Shown here piece by piece: positions 9,070-18,854 of a stretch of 52,350 bases of DNA. The DNA lies in contig JBBSCO010000017.1 of NCBI GenBank assembly GCA_038250235.1, positions 1 to 52,350 of the forward strand, given 5' to 3'. The position numbers were made by a program, and so were the translations under genes. Below the pieces are notes generated by a model. That model had not been told where the DNA came from, searched no databases, and worked only from the letters and a program-made list of their open reading frames with translations. The stretch comes from JAAUTS01 sp038250235 (GTDB taxonomy: Bacteria; Verrucomicrobiota; Verrucomicrobiia; Methylacidiphilales; JAAUTS01). The stretch's first letter is position 1. Every line of letters begins with the position of its first letter.

Positions 9070-9519
9070 GTGCCCTCCGACTCCATTCTCGATCTTTTCC
9101 AGCATCTGCCCCAGCAGCGTTTCGAGACAGGCGAGTTTCTGATCAAGGAAGGTGAACGCCATAACAAGCTGCTTATACTGGTTCAGGGTGGACTGGAGGT
9201 TCTTAAAGGTGATCTCCGCGTAGCCGTCAGCCGCAAGCCGGGTGCGGTGTTCGGAGAGATCTCCGTCCTCCTCAATGTGCCCCATACCGCCAGTGTCAAG
9301 GCGATGGAACCCTCGAACTGCCACGTTCTCGAAGATCCCCTCACTTTTCTGGAAGGCCATCCTCAAGCCGCGCTGCATGTTTCCAAAATTCTGGCCCGGC
9401 GCCTGGACTCGCTCACCCGCTATCTGGTGGACGTCAAAGAACAGTTCCGGGAGCAGGAGGGTCACATCAGCATGGTGGACGAAGTCCTGGAAACGTTGCT
9501 GCATTTTCAGACCCGCTGA
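9070..9519 (+). CDS. Cyclic nucleotide-binding domain protein
   Basis: This 149-residue protein is a single cNMP-binding beta-roll domain: LIKEGERHNKLLILVQGGLEV, then GAVFGEISVLLNVPHTASVKA with the phosphate-binding FGEI segment. The helical C terminus (LARRLDSLTRYLVDVKEQFREQ) has no helix-turn-helix, so it is not a complete CRP-type regulator. The start is GTG at 9070; the frame is closed by a TAA at 9058, so no earlier start exists. It may sense cAMP/cGMP or act as a small regulatory subunit; the partner is unknown. Confidence 0.8.
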   Translation: MPSDSILDLFQHLPQQRFETGEFLIKEGERHNKLLILVQGGLEVLKGDLRVAVSRKPGAVFGEISVLLNVPHTASVKAMEPSNCHVLEDPLTFLEGHPQAALHVSKILARRLDSLTRYLVDVKEQFREQEGHISMVDEVLETLLHFQTR

Positions 9520-9530
9520 ATTTTTCAAAG

Positions 9531-10355
9531 TCAGGCTTTCAGATCGCAGAGCTCGGGTCCGGCACTGGAATGCCATTCGACGGTTCCTGCCTCCAGATCC
9601 ACCACCAGGTGACTTGGGACGGAACCCATTTCACGGCCCGCGTTGAAGACCCAGGTCTTACCCTGTTTCATATTCCAGGACCCGCCCTGTTTGAAAGGTG
9701 CATTGTGGATATGTCCGCAGAAGACAAGGTCAGGCTGAAATTCATTGATCCATGTATTCAACATGGCCTCACCTTTGAAATCCTTACCCGTCCAGCTCAG
9801 AGGCGTGTGATCCGGGGGTGCGTGGTGAATCCATATCCAGAAATCACCGCTGCTTTTTTGATCCTGCAGAAGCTTTTCATGGATCTCCAAACGCTGGCGT
9901 TCTGATTCCCACCAGGGACAGATGGAGATCTTGATCCTGGCATCCAGACCCACACACATGCCATCCACATCCAGCCCATCGTAACGCAGATGTTGGATCC
10001 AGGGGGCCGCTGGCTCCACTCCGACCCCTGCGCTGGAAATGACCGTTTCCACATCATGATTCCCGGAGGAAACCAGAATCCTGCGGCCGGCTTTCATCTT
10101 GGTGAGATAACGCTCCACCACGATGCTTTGCACATCATGACCCAGATTGGATCCCAGATCCAAAAGGTCACCCGCCATAATAATGGCATCGTATGAGTGG
10201 GCCTGGTTCAGCACCCAATCATACTGCTTCAAATTGTAATGGAGGTCGGCGGTAACCAGCAGTTTCAAAAGCGTTTCCTTTTCCGACTCTGGAAGTAGCC
10301 GGTTTTTTCGCAAGCCCGCTTTTTTAAGGCCCACTTCCTTCTTGTACTGGCACAA
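9531..10355 (-). CDS. Calcineurin-like metallophosphoesterase
   Basis: The metal-ligand motifs of this superfamily appear in order: TADLHYN, MAGDLLDLG, SSGNHDVE, WIHHAPPD and CGHIHNAP. The enzyme would hydrolyse phosphomono- or diesters; the substrate is unknown. The start is uncertain. TTG at 10355 gives 274 residues with a basic, probably untranslated N terminus, GTG at 10334 is possible, and TTG at 10268 places the domain directly at the N terminus and leaves room for a promoter toward the divergent SET gene. The 3' end lies 12 bases from the end of the convergent cNMP-binding gene. Confidence 0.85.
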   Translation of the reverse strand: MCQYKKEVGLKKAGLRKNRLLPESEKETLLKLLVTADLHYNLKQYDWVLNQAHSYDAIIMAGDLLDLGSNLGHDVQSIVVERYLTKMKAGRRILVSSGNHDVETVISSAGVGVEPAAPWIQHLRYDGLDVDGMCVGLDARIKISICPWWESERQRLEIHEKLLQDQKSSGDFWIWIHHAPPDHTPLSWTGKDFKGEAMLNTWINEFQPDLVFCGHIHNAPFKQGGSWNMKQGKTWVFNAGREMGSVPSHLVVDLEAGTVEWHSSAGPELCDLKA

Positions 10356-10387
10356 CGGCTGCTCTTAACTCCATATCCGCTTTGACC

Positions 10388-10900
10388 ATGCCTCCTGTTT
10401 CCAAAACCCCCTGGTTTGTTGTCCGCTCTTCCAAAATTCATGGCGAAGGTGTTTTCGCCTCCCGTGACATCCCCCGCGGCACCCGTGTCATTGAATACGT
10501 CGGTGAAAGGATCAGTAAAGCAGAAGCCCAACGAAGAGCGGAAAAACAGATCGAAGACAGCAAATCCGGTCTTGGCGGGGCTGTCTATATTTTTGAAGCC
10601 ACCAACCGTCATGACATTGACGGCAATGTGCCCTGGAATCCGGCCCGTCTTATCAACCATTCCTGCCAACCCAACTGCAAAGCCGATAACATCCGTGGTC
10701 GCATCTGGATCTCCGCCATCCGGCGGATCAAAGAAGGGGAAGAGCTTTCCTACGATTATGGGTATGACCCGGAACACTATGAAGATCATCCCTGCCTCTG
10801 TGGCAGTGGGGCCTGTTTCGGCTACATCGTCGGCCGCCAATACCGGCGTAAAATCGAAAAAACCCTCAGAAAATTCTCCCCGTCCTTATTGCCCGTGTAA
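10388..10900 (+). CDS. SET-domain protein methyltransferase
   Basis: This 170-residue protein is a complete, compact SET domain. It starts with VRSSKIHGEGVFASRDIPRG and contains the SAM/knot motifs ARLINHSCQPNCKADN and GEELSYDYGYD. A cysteine-containing post-SET segment CLCGSGACFGYIVG follows. These enzymes methylate lysine in proteins; in bacteria the substrates are mostly unknown. The ATG at 10388 is preferred to the TTG at 10382. The family is best known from eukaryotes, with scattered bacterial members. Confidence 0.9.
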   Translation: MPPVSKTPWFVVRSSKIHGEGVFASRDIPRGTRVIEYVGERISKAEAQRRAEKQIEDSKSGLGGAVYIFEATNRHDIDGNVPWNPARLINHSCQPNCKADNIRGRIWISAIRRIKEGEELSYDYGYDPEHYEDHPCLCGSGACFGYIVGRQYRRKIEKTLRKFSPSLLPV

Positions 10901-10967
10901 GTGAACGACTGCTGTCGCGGGCCACCCAAGTTGTCAGGACTAACAATCTGGAATAATTGGCGGTTCT

Positions 10968-12659
10968 TTATTGATAGATAAGAATGAGGGCGCGCTCCTC
11001 CGGGAGCAGGGCTTGGGGATTCAAGGTTTTGACGATCTGGCGGGCCTCGGAGGTTTTGCCGCGGGCACCAAGGATGGCGGCGTAAATGGCCTGCCAGGAA
11101 GGTTGCAGGACGCGGATGTCCTTGAGCCGGGCACTGGCGTAATAAGTGTAAGCTTCTTCCGCTTGATAGTCTCGCAGGGCGGCGAGGGCGGCGGTGACGC
11201 GGTAGGCCATGATGGAAGGATTGCGGGCAATGAGGTTGCGGGCCGTTTGGCGGGAGCTGGACAGATTTTCCCCCAAGAGGAGGTTGAGGTAGGCCAGATC
11301 ATTCTGCACCACTTCATCGTGGGGGAAGCGTTCCCGCATTTCCTGCAGGGTGTCGCGCAGGGAGCGGGTGTCGCCCTGTTTTTGTTGGAGTGTGATTAGC
11401 GAGGCGTAGGCGGGCTTTTCCGTGTCTGTATTACGGATCAATTGCCGGTAGGCGGAGATCGCCAGATCACTGGCCCGAAGCTTCTCGGCATAGGAAGCCA
11501 TATACCAAAGAACTTCGGGGCGGCTGGCAGATTCAAGAACAGCGCGGTTCCAGAGCACGTTCGCGCGTTCGGTGTCACCCTGTTCCCGGACAGCGCGGGC
11601 ACGGAAGATGGTGACCAGAAGTTTTTCCAAAGGGACGTTTTCCTTATCGAGCACGTTTTCCAATTCCTTCCAGCGTCGGGTCAGGGCCATGGCGTCAGCC
11701 CAGACGAGGAAGAGATCCTGGCGCTGGAGGGCCTCTTTTAAAGGAAGAAACTCCAGCACACGGGCGGACTCCCGTTGTTGATTCAGCCAGCGGGCGGCCT
11801 CAAGGCGTTCAGCAGGAGGTTTGGCGCTGTAAAAATCCTGGACTTCACGCAAAACCTCGCCACGTCGCGCGGGCTGCGCCTGCATGCGCAGGGTGTTGGC
11901 GTAAAGGCGGTCTTTTTCTGAGGCCTTGGGGTGGGCGCGGAGCAGGTGTCGAATTTTTTCCAGTTCCGTTGGAACGAGGCCGGGCCAGCGGGAAAGTTGG
12001 ATCAGGGCTTGCAGGGAGTAGTCGTCATCGAGATCGAGCAGACCTTCCAAAAGTTTTTTGCCGCGGGCAAGTTCGTCCGGATCTTTGCTGCTGGAGCTGA
12101 GGCCTGCAAGAATGAAGCGGGCTTTGCGCTGGTTGGGGTTGAGTTGGAGCACACGGCGGCAGAGGCGTCCGGCCTCAGCGCGGTTTCCGCTGAGGGCGGC
12201 CAATTCGGCGGCCAGGAGGAGCACGGGTTCCTGGGTATCGTTGGCTTGAAGAAGGGGGGAGAGCAGTTGTTGGGCCAGATCCAGGCGGCGGATGGAGAGG
12301 CAATAGCGGATGAACTCAAAGCGGGTTTCATCGCTCAGAAGATCCCCTGCCTGGAGCTGCTGCCAGAAGATGAGCGACAGGTTCGGATTAACGGGGCCAT
12401 AAACACGCGCCATAAGCAGGATAACACGACTGTTCAATGGACTTAGTTGATAGGCAGAGCCGGCTTTTTGGAGGGCCTCGACCTGACGATCTTCCTTAAG
12501 GTATGTTTCCGCCTGGGTGACCAGCCAGTCGGCCCGCCAGCTTTTAAGTTGGCGATAGCCGGGGCGGGCGGCCCATCCGAGGGCCAGAAGGAGGCTGAGC
12601 AGAAGCAAAAGCTTGATTTTTTGGGATCGGCTGAGAGACCAGGTGGCGAGGAAGCTCAT
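10968..12659 (-). CDS. Membrane-anchored TPR protein
   Basis: This 563-residue protein has an N-terminal transmembrane helix (residues of about 15-31, KIKLLLLLSLLLALGWAA). The rest is alpha-helical repeats of the tetratricopeptide type, for example LVTQAETYLKEDRQVEALQ, AELAALSGNRAEAGRLCRR and NPNQRKARFILAGL. The domain would face the periplasm. It lies divergently from the giant repeat protein gene. A link to exosortase-type export is only a thought from that proximity; no exosortase is in the window. Confidence 0.75.
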   Translation of the reverse strand: MSFLATWSLSRSQKIKLLLLLSLLLALGWAARPGYRQLKSWRADWLVTQAETYLKEDRQVEALQKAGSAYQLSPLNSRVILLMARVYGPVNPNLSLIFWQQLQAGDLLSDETRFEFIRYCLSIRRLDLAQQLLSPLLQANDTQEPVLLLAAELAALSGNRAEAGRLCRRVLQLNPNQRKARFILAGLSSSSKDPDELARGKKLLEGLLDLDDDYSLQALIQLSRWPGLVPTELEKIRHLLRAHPKASEKDRLYANTLRMQAQPARRGEVLREVQDFYSAKPPAERLEAARWLNQQRESARVLEFLPLKEALQRQDLFLVWADAMALTRRWKELENVLDKENVPLEKLLVTIFRARAVREQGDTERANVLWNRAVLESASRPEVLWYMASYAEKLRASDLAISAYRQLIRNTDTEKPAYASLITLQQKQGDTRSLRDTLQEMRERFPHDEVVQNDLAYLNLLLGENLSSSRQTARNLIARNPSIMAYRVTAALAALRDYQAEEAYTYYASARLKDIRVLQPSWQAIYAAILGARGKTSEARQIVKTLNPQALLPEERALILIYQ

Positions 12660-13047
12660 GATGTAGGTGTCAAGGTGTGGTGTTCCTGATTGGTTTCGTC
12701 ACTGTGCCAGGGGAGCGGCTGGGCTCCATGATGAAGGACGGACACAGGGCAACGCACGACTTTTTTTCAGATCTATCAGGGAGTGGATACAAACAAAATC
12801 AAGGTCAGCAATGCTTTGGGAGAGGCGATGGGACGTATTTCCGACAGGATACTTTGCCTGAAATGATGAAGAACGGCTGAATAGGATAAGCTCCACGGGG
12901 TAAGTGGCTTATTAACAGAAAAAGTGCTATGTTCTTGACACTTTTATTAGGGGGTGGAACCCACTAAACAGCTAAAAGATAGTGCTTTACAGTTGATTGT
13001 ACGGATTTAGATTAATGGACTGCGGGAAAAAACGATTCCCCCACTCC
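12660..13047. other. Divergent intergenic region
   Basis: This 388-base stretch separates the minus-strand TPR gene from the plus-strand giant protein. No convincing gene is present. A TTGACA at 12935-12940 could be a -35 element, but I see no good -10 at the proper spacing. The short frames here have no recognisable domain. Confidence 0.4.
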
Positions 13048-16000
13048 ATGAAACCCTCTTTTTTAAAACTTTGTGCGACCACGGCCAGAGGATCAGCTTT
13101 GATCCTCCTTTGCTTTGCCGTTATACCATTACAGGGGCAACTGATTTACGAGCAAACATTCAACAACAATACGGCTGCCGGTTGGGTGTTTATCACGGAC
13201 TCAGGCGGAACTGTTCCCACAGCCCGTCTGACCTCGGGAGCAGTGCCGGCTGCACAAGATCCTGAAAATGGACAGGCGGCTTTGGATAGTCCAGGACAAG
13301 GTTGGCTCCGTCTGGCCAGCACAACCGAAAACCAGGCCAATGCGGCGTACTATGACTTCGCCATGCCTTCTGTCGGAACCAGACTGACGGCTACCTTTGA
13401 TTTTACCATGTGGGGTGGCACGGGGGCGGACGGGATTATTTTTGCTCTGAGCGATGCCTCGGTGGCTTTTGATCCGGGAGCCTTCGGGGGATCTTTGGGT
13501 TATGCGCAGCGGACAGGAATCAACGGCATGGCTGGTGGTTATGTAGGCTTGGGTTTGGATGTGTTTGGTAACTTCTCCAACGATACGGAAGGTCGTAATG
13601 GTGGCCCTACCTCTTCCATCATAACCAACGAAGTGGCGGTGCGCGGAGCGGATACGAGTGTGGCCAGGGATGGCACCAGTGGGTTTGCGTATGTGGCGGG
13701 AACCCTGGATGCAGGCAGTGACCTTGAGACCATTGTCGCCGGAACCAATGACAACCTCGGTTTCACTTCGGCCACGCAACGACCCGACCAAGATGCCTTG
13801 GAGTATCGCAAGGCACAGCTTGTCGTTGATGAAAACGGGAATATCACGGCCAGGGTTCAGTTCGGCTATGATACGAATGGGGACGGGAATCCAGACAATG
13901 ATTATGTCACCCTGTTCACGGGAACCCTCCCTGGCGTTCGTCCGGATACATTGCGTTTCAGTTTTACTGCGGGAACAGGGGGAGCCGACCAGGTGCATGA
14001 AATTCGGAATTTTTCCATCGTGACGGAGAACACCGCGGCCAGCAACGGGTTTTACTGGGATGACGATGCTGCCCAATCCCCAGGTTTGTGGGCGACGGGC
14101 AACAACTGGCGGAAGACCTCAGCCAACGAGAACGTGGCACCCGTGGCGCGGGATTTTGTTTATTTTACGGATTTATTCGCGAATACGGATTCGAATATGA
14201 CGGTGAATTTGAACGGAGCCAACCGTGAAATCGGAGGGGCGATCTTCTCCGGTCAGTATGGTTACACGCTGACGGGGGACACCCTGATTTTGGATCAGAA
14301 CCCGGATGGGACCTCGGGCACGTCCTACATCACGCTTTTGCCCAACGTAAATGATCAGGATGCCGCCCATACCATTGCGTCCGCCGTGCAGTTGGACAAC
14401 AACGCCTTTATCGCCCATTACACCACGAAAGCTTTTACCATCTCGGGTAACGTAAACCTGCAGGGAAACAATCTCCTGCTCAAGCCGGACAGCACGGGGG
14501 ATACTCTCATCAGTGGGATAGTCAGCTCGTCTTCAGGCACGGGAACCGTGACCAAGCAGGGTGATGGCAAGGCCATTCTCAGCGGAGCGAACACTTACAC
14601 CGGGGCGACCGCAGTGCAGAACGGGACATTGGAAATCCGCAACAATACGGCTTTGGGAACGACTGCGGCGGGCACCACCGTGACAAGTGGAGCCACCTTG
14701 GCCCTGTCCAACGACATTACCGTAAGTGCCGAGACACTCAGTCTGGAGGGGACGGGCGAAGGCGGTGTGGGAGCCTTGTTAAACATCTCGGGAACCAATA
14801 CCTATGGAGGCGCGGTGACCTTGACGGCGGCTACTACCATCGCATCTCAGGCAGGAAGCCTGACTTTGAACAGTGGCACGGCTTTGGCGACAGGGGCCAA
14901 TAATCTTACAGTGGACACTGCGTCGGGTTCTTCCATTACCATCAGCAGCGTGATCACGGACGGATCGAGCACCGCAGCCCTGACCAAAACGGGCACGGGA
15001 ACCCTGATCCTTTCGGCGAACAACACTTACGATGGGATCACGACGGTGCAGGCAGGCACCCTGCGCATCACCAATTTAGGGGCGTTGGGTAACACCACAG
15101 GCGACACCATTGTGCAGAACGGGGCGACCTTGGAATTTGCCAACAACATCAATGTGCCGAGCGGAGAAACCCTAACTCTAACTGGAGACGGCGTTAGCGG
15201 CAAAGCGGCTCTGTGGTCCGATTCGGGCAGCAACGAAACGGATGGAGATGTGGTGATTTCGGCCTCTGGAGCCAGTATTGGGGCAGCCGCGGGTTCGACC
15301 CTGCGCTTGGATTCAGTTGTTTCCGGAACGGGCACCCTGCAACTTAAGGGGGCAGGGACGGTGGAGTTTGCTGCGTCCAACTCTTTTACCGGAAATTTAA
15401 TCATCGGAACGGGCACGGACACAGTGACGGCCCGCTATGGGGATGGAACAGATCGGATCGTGGATACGGTGGCAGTTACAGTCAATTCCGGGGCCAACTG
15501 GAATTTGAATAATTTCAGCGACACAGTAGGTTCCTTGGCGGGCGCTGGGAATGTGCAATTGGGTAGCGCGACACTGACCGTGGGAGGCATTAACAGCAGC
15601 ACGACCTACTCCGGTATGATGAGTGGGACGGGGAACCTGACCAAGACGGGCACGGGCACTTTTACCCTGACGGGAGGCAACACTTTCAACGGCACCTTGA
15701 ATGCGAACCAAGGAATCACATCGCTGGGCGCGGCCAATGTTTTGGCCAATACGATGACTTTGGCTTTGGGCGGAGGCACGCTGCAGGTTAACGGGTTTGC
15801 AGACACCTATGGGGCCTTTGATCTTAATTCCAGTTCCACGCTGAATTACACCGGGACAAGCGGAGGCTTGCTCACAGCTTCATCCGTGGCCGCCGGGCCG
15901 GCGGGAACGCTGACGGTTGATAACTGGTTTGGTAATGCCTTTACCACCTCGCCTGCCTCCACTACGACGGCTTTCTTTGTCAACGGCGCGAGCATCACGG

Positions 16001-18474
16001 CAGACATGACCACGCTGGCCAACAATACGAATTTCACAGGTTGGGGCACGGGCGCGGGGTGGAAAACGGTCACTGGCGGTTTTGAGCTGGTGCCAATTTT
16101 GACGGGAGCTTTTCGATGGGATCGGGATGACGGGACTTGGGCCAATGCCACAGGAAATGTGTGGGTGGGTGATACAGCCCCGCCAAACAACGACGCCGGC
16201 ACGGTGGTCTATTTTGGTGATGATGAAGACCCCATCCCTGCAATTCAAAATACGGCCGACCCAAAAACAGTTACGCTGAGTGGGGATCGAAGAGTTGGCA
16301 CCATGATTTTGGATGGCACCAACAATCGAGACTACAACTTCCGTGCAAGCGGAGGAAACCGTGCACTGACCTTTGACCAAACCGGAAGCGGCACGGCGTT
16401 TTTAAACGTGGCGGGCACCGAAAACCATGTCATTGGGGACACCAACACAAACAATGAAAGGGTCAATGTCGTGCTGTCAGACAATCTCTTGATCCAAAAC
16501 AATTCTTCGGCTGCCGTTGGTCTTACTTTTGGAACAAGTGGAGGGGACCATACATTTAGCAATGGCACCTCCTTGACCATCACGGGAACAAGTAAAACCC
16601 TGATTCATAGTCAAGTGACTGGTACTGGTTCGATCGTGAAAAACGGTTCCGGCATCCTGGAATTGACCGACACCAACAATACTTACAGCGGGGTAACCAC
16701 ATTGAATGCAGGAACCTTGCAAATCGGTTCCGACCTGGCCTTGGGCACAGGGACTCTGACCATCAATGGAGGTATTCTACAGGCCACGGGCGCAAACCGC
16801 ACCGTCACCAACCGCAATGATATCAACGGAAGCTTTGCCTTCATCGGAACCAATACCCTGACCCTCAACCGCACTGGCGACAGCACCATTGGGACTGGCA
16901 CGCACACCATCACAGTCTCGGATGTAACAGGCAGTGCCGCTTCCGATCTTATTGTGGGGGCAGGCAATGATCTGCGGGGGGCGGGGGGGTTGATCAAGAG
17001 TGGTCTGGGCACTCTGGAAATACGTTCGGATGATTCTGATTTTTCGGGTGGTCTAACCATCAATGCCGGGACGGTTACCACCGGGGCGGCCTTTGATGAC
17101 GGCATCACTATTGGCACGGACGTGACTGGAGAGAGTTATCTCGGCACGGGTGCCATTACTGTCAATGCGGGCGGCACTCTGACCACGACGCAGAACGTAG
17201 CGGGGGGAACGGCTGGTTTTGACTTCACCCTGGGTGGAGGTGGCACACTCACCAATACGGGAGGTGCTATCACGATCACCAATGCCCAAGCGACCGAGTT
17301 CGGGGCCGACCTCTTCCTTAACGGCACGATCACATCCTCGGGTGGCACGACACAATTCATTGATTGGAATGACATGGAGGTGACGACAGGCAGCACCGCC
17401 ATCAACGTCTCGGGCGGCACCACCACCTTCCGGCTCACGGACGACTTTAACAACGCAACGCCCAACAGCAATTCCCTGAACATCAACGTCAGTGGGACAG
17501 GCACCTTGAATGTCGAGCTGACGAATGCGGAAAGCAACAGCACCTTTGTCCTGGGAACGGATGACACCATCACCTTGAACGGCAGTGCCGCCGCCATGAA
17601 TATCAGCACGGGTGCCGCCGCCAATAACGTCAACCTGACAGGGCGGGTTAATCTCTACGACGGCAGCCTCCTCACCGTGACGCAGGGCACCACCACTCTG
17701 GCCAGCACACTCACTTTGGACGGGGGCACCGCCCCCAACAAGGGCACCCTCGAGATCCGGGGTAATCTGGTTGTGAATGAACCCGACGTGGCCAACTCGC
17801 CCAATATCACCATCAACTCCAACTCAGCCACCAGCATCAGTGGAACCGACGCCAACTCCAGTATCACCAACCTGGGCACCCTGACCAAAACCGGGTCGGG
17901 CGTCACCACCATCCAAAACACGATCAACAACATCGGAGGAGAGCGCATCGTTATCAGCGGAGGAACCCTCCTCAATGGTGCCAGTGATCAGATTGCCAAT
18001 GAAACCAACATGGTTTTGACCGGGGCCACCTATGATACCAATGGGTTTGATGAAGTGGTGGGCACCCTGACCCTGACCGCCACATCCACCATTGATCTGA
18101 ACAATAGTGGCGGGGGCGGTGACTCCATCCTCCGTTTCGATAACAGCAGTGGAACAACCTGGACAGCCGCCCAGACAGTTAGTGTCACCGGTTGGAGTGG
18201 AGTCGTGGCCGGTGGAGGCACGGATCAGTTGTATTTTGGAAATACATCCAGCGGTCTGACCGCAGGTCAACTATCCCAGATTGTCTTTGTCAATCCCGCG
18301 GGTTTTGCTCCGGGAAATTATGGAGCATTAATTCTCAGCACGGGCGAGGTGGTGCCGGTGCCGGAACCCGCAGTCTACGTAACGCTTTTCCTATTGCTGG
18401 CCTATGTGGGCTGGAGAGAGCGGGCGCGACTGAAAAAAATCCTTCGTCTCTCATCTCCTGTTTCCTTGGGCTAA
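13048..18474 (+). CDS. Giant autotransporter-associated beta-strand repeat protein with PEP-CTERM tail
   Basis: A 1808-residue secreted protein. The ATG at 13048 starts a signal peptide (KLCATTARGSALILLCFAV, cleavage near LQGQ). Residues up to about 330 resemble a bacterial legume-lectin-like domain (TADGIIFALSDAS-type strand; direct text GGTGADGIIFALSDAS). Two modules beginning with a WDxDxxxxW...W motif (about nt 14050 and 16110) each introduce arrays of autotransporter-associated repeats. Clear repeat cores such as LTKTGTGTLILSANNTYDG lie near nt 14540, 14985, 15330, 15635, 16635, 16985 and 17880. The C terminus has VPVPEPAVYVTLFLLLAYVG followed by WRERARLKK, a PEP-CTERM sorting signal. 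It is likely a cell-surface or matrix adhesin processed by an exosortase encoded elsewhere. Confidence 0.9.
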   Translation: MKPSFLKLCATTARGSALILLCFAVIPLQGQLIYEQTFNNNTAAGWVFITDSGGTVPTARLTSGAVPAAQDPENGQAALDSPGQGWLRLASTTENQANAAYYDFAMPSVGTRLTATFDFTMWGGTGADGIIFALSDASVAFDPGAFGGSLGYAQRTGINGMAGGYVGLGLDVFGNFSNDTEGRNGGPTSSIITNEVAVRGADTSVARDGTSGFAYVAGTLDAGSDLETIVAGTNDNLGFTSATQRPDQDALEYRKAQLVVDENGNITARVQFGYDTNGDGNPDNDYVTLFTGTLPGVRPDTLRFSFTAGTGGADQVHEIRNFSIVTENTAASNGFYWDDDAAQSPGLWATGNNWRKTSANENVAPVARDFVYFTDLFANTDSNMTVNLNGANREIGGAIFSGQYGYTLTGDTLILDQNPDGTSGTSYITLLPNVNDQDAAHTIASAVQLDNNAFIAHYTTKAFTISGNVNLQGNNLLLKPDSTGDTLISGIVSSSSGTGTVTKQGDGKAILSGANTYTGATAVQNGTLEIRNNTALGTTAAGTTVTSGATLALSNDITVSAETLSLEGTGEGGVGALLNISGTNTYGGAVTLTAATTIASQAGSLTLNSGTALATGANNLTVDTASGSSITISSVITDGSSTAALTKTGTGTLILSANNTYDGITTVQAGTLRITNLGALGNTTGDTIVQNGATLEFANNINVPSGETLTLTGDGVSGKAALWSDSGSNETDGDVVISASGASIGAAAGSTLRLDSVVSGTGTLQLKGAGTVEFAASNSFTGNLIIGTGTDTVTARYGDGTDRIVDTVAVTVNSGANWNLNNFSDTVGSLAGAGNVQLGSATLTVGGINSSTTYSGMMSGTGNLTKTGTGTFTLTGGNTFNGTLNANQGITSLGAANVLANTMTLALGGGTLQVNGFADTYGAFDLNSSSTLNYTGTSGGLLTASSVAAGPAGTLTVDNWFGNAFTTSPASTTTAFFVNGASITADMTTLANNTNFTGWGTGAGWKTVTGGFELVPILTGAFRWDRDDGTWANATGNVWVGDTAPPNNDAGTVVYFGDDEDPIPAIQNTADPKTVTLSGDRRVGTMILDGTNNRDYNFRASGGNRALTFDQTGSGTAFLNVAGTENHVIGDTNTNNERVNVVLSDNLLIQNNSSAAVGLTFGTSGGDHTFSNGTSLTITGTSKTLIHSQVTGTGSIVKNGSGILELTDTNNTYSGVTTLNAGTLQIGSDLALGTGTLTINGGILQATGANRTVTNRNDINGSFAFIGTNTLTLNRTGDSTIGTGTHTITVSDVTGSAASDLIVGAGNDLRGAGGLIKSGLGTLEIRSDDSDFSGGLTINAGTVTTGAAFDDGITIGTDVTGESYLGTGAITVNAGGTLTTTQNVAGGTAGFDFTLGGGGTLTNTGGAITITNAQATEFGADLFLNGTITSSGGTTQFIDWNDMEVTTGSTAINVSGGTTTFRLTDDFNNATPNSNSLNINVSGTGTLNVELTNAESNSTFVLGTDDTITLNGSAAAMNISTGAAANNVNLTGRVNLYDGSLLTVTQGTTTLASTLTLDGGTAPNKGTLEIRGNLVVNEPDVANSPNITINSNSATSISGTDANSSITNLGTLTKTGSGVTTIQNTINNIGGERIVISGGTLLNGASDQIANETNMVLTGATYDTNGFDEVVGTLTLTATSTIDLNNSGGGGDSILRFDNSSGTTWTAAQTVSVTGWSGVVAGGGTDQLYFGNTSSGLTAGQLSQIVFVNPAGFAPGNYGALILSTGEVVPVPEPAVYVTLFLLLAYVGWRERARLKKILRLSSPVSLG

Positions 18475-18637
18475 GGTTGAAGCAGGGTGTCAGTAAAGGG
18501 AAGACTTCGGGCACCCTGACCCCGGGCTTCCCGCTCTGAACAGATCCGGCCAGTTATAGGTCAAGCTCCACGCTCTCCAAGACGCTCTCCAGCCTTGCAA
18601 AATATCCCGCTTGGGCACGCATGCCACAATGAGCCCA

Positions 18638-18671
18638 AACCCGCTCCCTGCTCCGCAGTAAAAACCCTCCC
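18638..18671 (+). repeat. 34-bp direct repeat, left copy flanking hipBA
   Basis: Core word CCGCTCCCTGCTCCGCAGTA followed by AAAACCCTCCC. A copy with a single mismatch is at 20478-20511, 1840 bases to the right, in the same orientation. The two copies bracket hipB and hipA. Confidence 0.8.
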
Positions 18672-18765
18672 CGTTATTGGAGTCGCGGACACTACGCAAA
18701 TGTTAGCAGTGACACTTCCCACCACTCAACTCCTACTCAAGTTCCCACTCTGGTAATTCCTTAAA

Positions 18766-18837
18766 GCATGTGATCGCTTACAATCGCATAAATGCATATG
18801 TTCGCTTACATTCTTTCATTGCATATGGTCGCATGCA
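18766..18837 (+). promoter_or_regulatory. Three direct repeats, probable HipB operator
   Basis: Three 17-base units start at 18766, 18794 and 18821 (spacing 28 and 27 bases): GCATGTGATCGCTTACA, GCATATGTTCGCTTACA and GCATATGGTCGCATGCA. They end 17 bases before the hipB ATG at 18855. HipB proteins autorepress their operon through multiple operators, so this is the expected position. The spacing near 2.7 helical turns is visible; binding is inferred. Confidence 0.65.
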
Positions 18838-18854
18838 CTGCTAAAGCTCTCATC

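Noticed and set aside
13201..18270. Many long minus-strand frames opposite the giant protein gene
   Set aside because: They are shadows created by the high GC and the Thr/Gly/Ala codon pattern of the repeat protein.
18766..18837. CRISPR-like array
   Set aside because: Only three units with 10- to 11-base gaps, not 30-base spacers, and they lie before hipB; better explained as operators.
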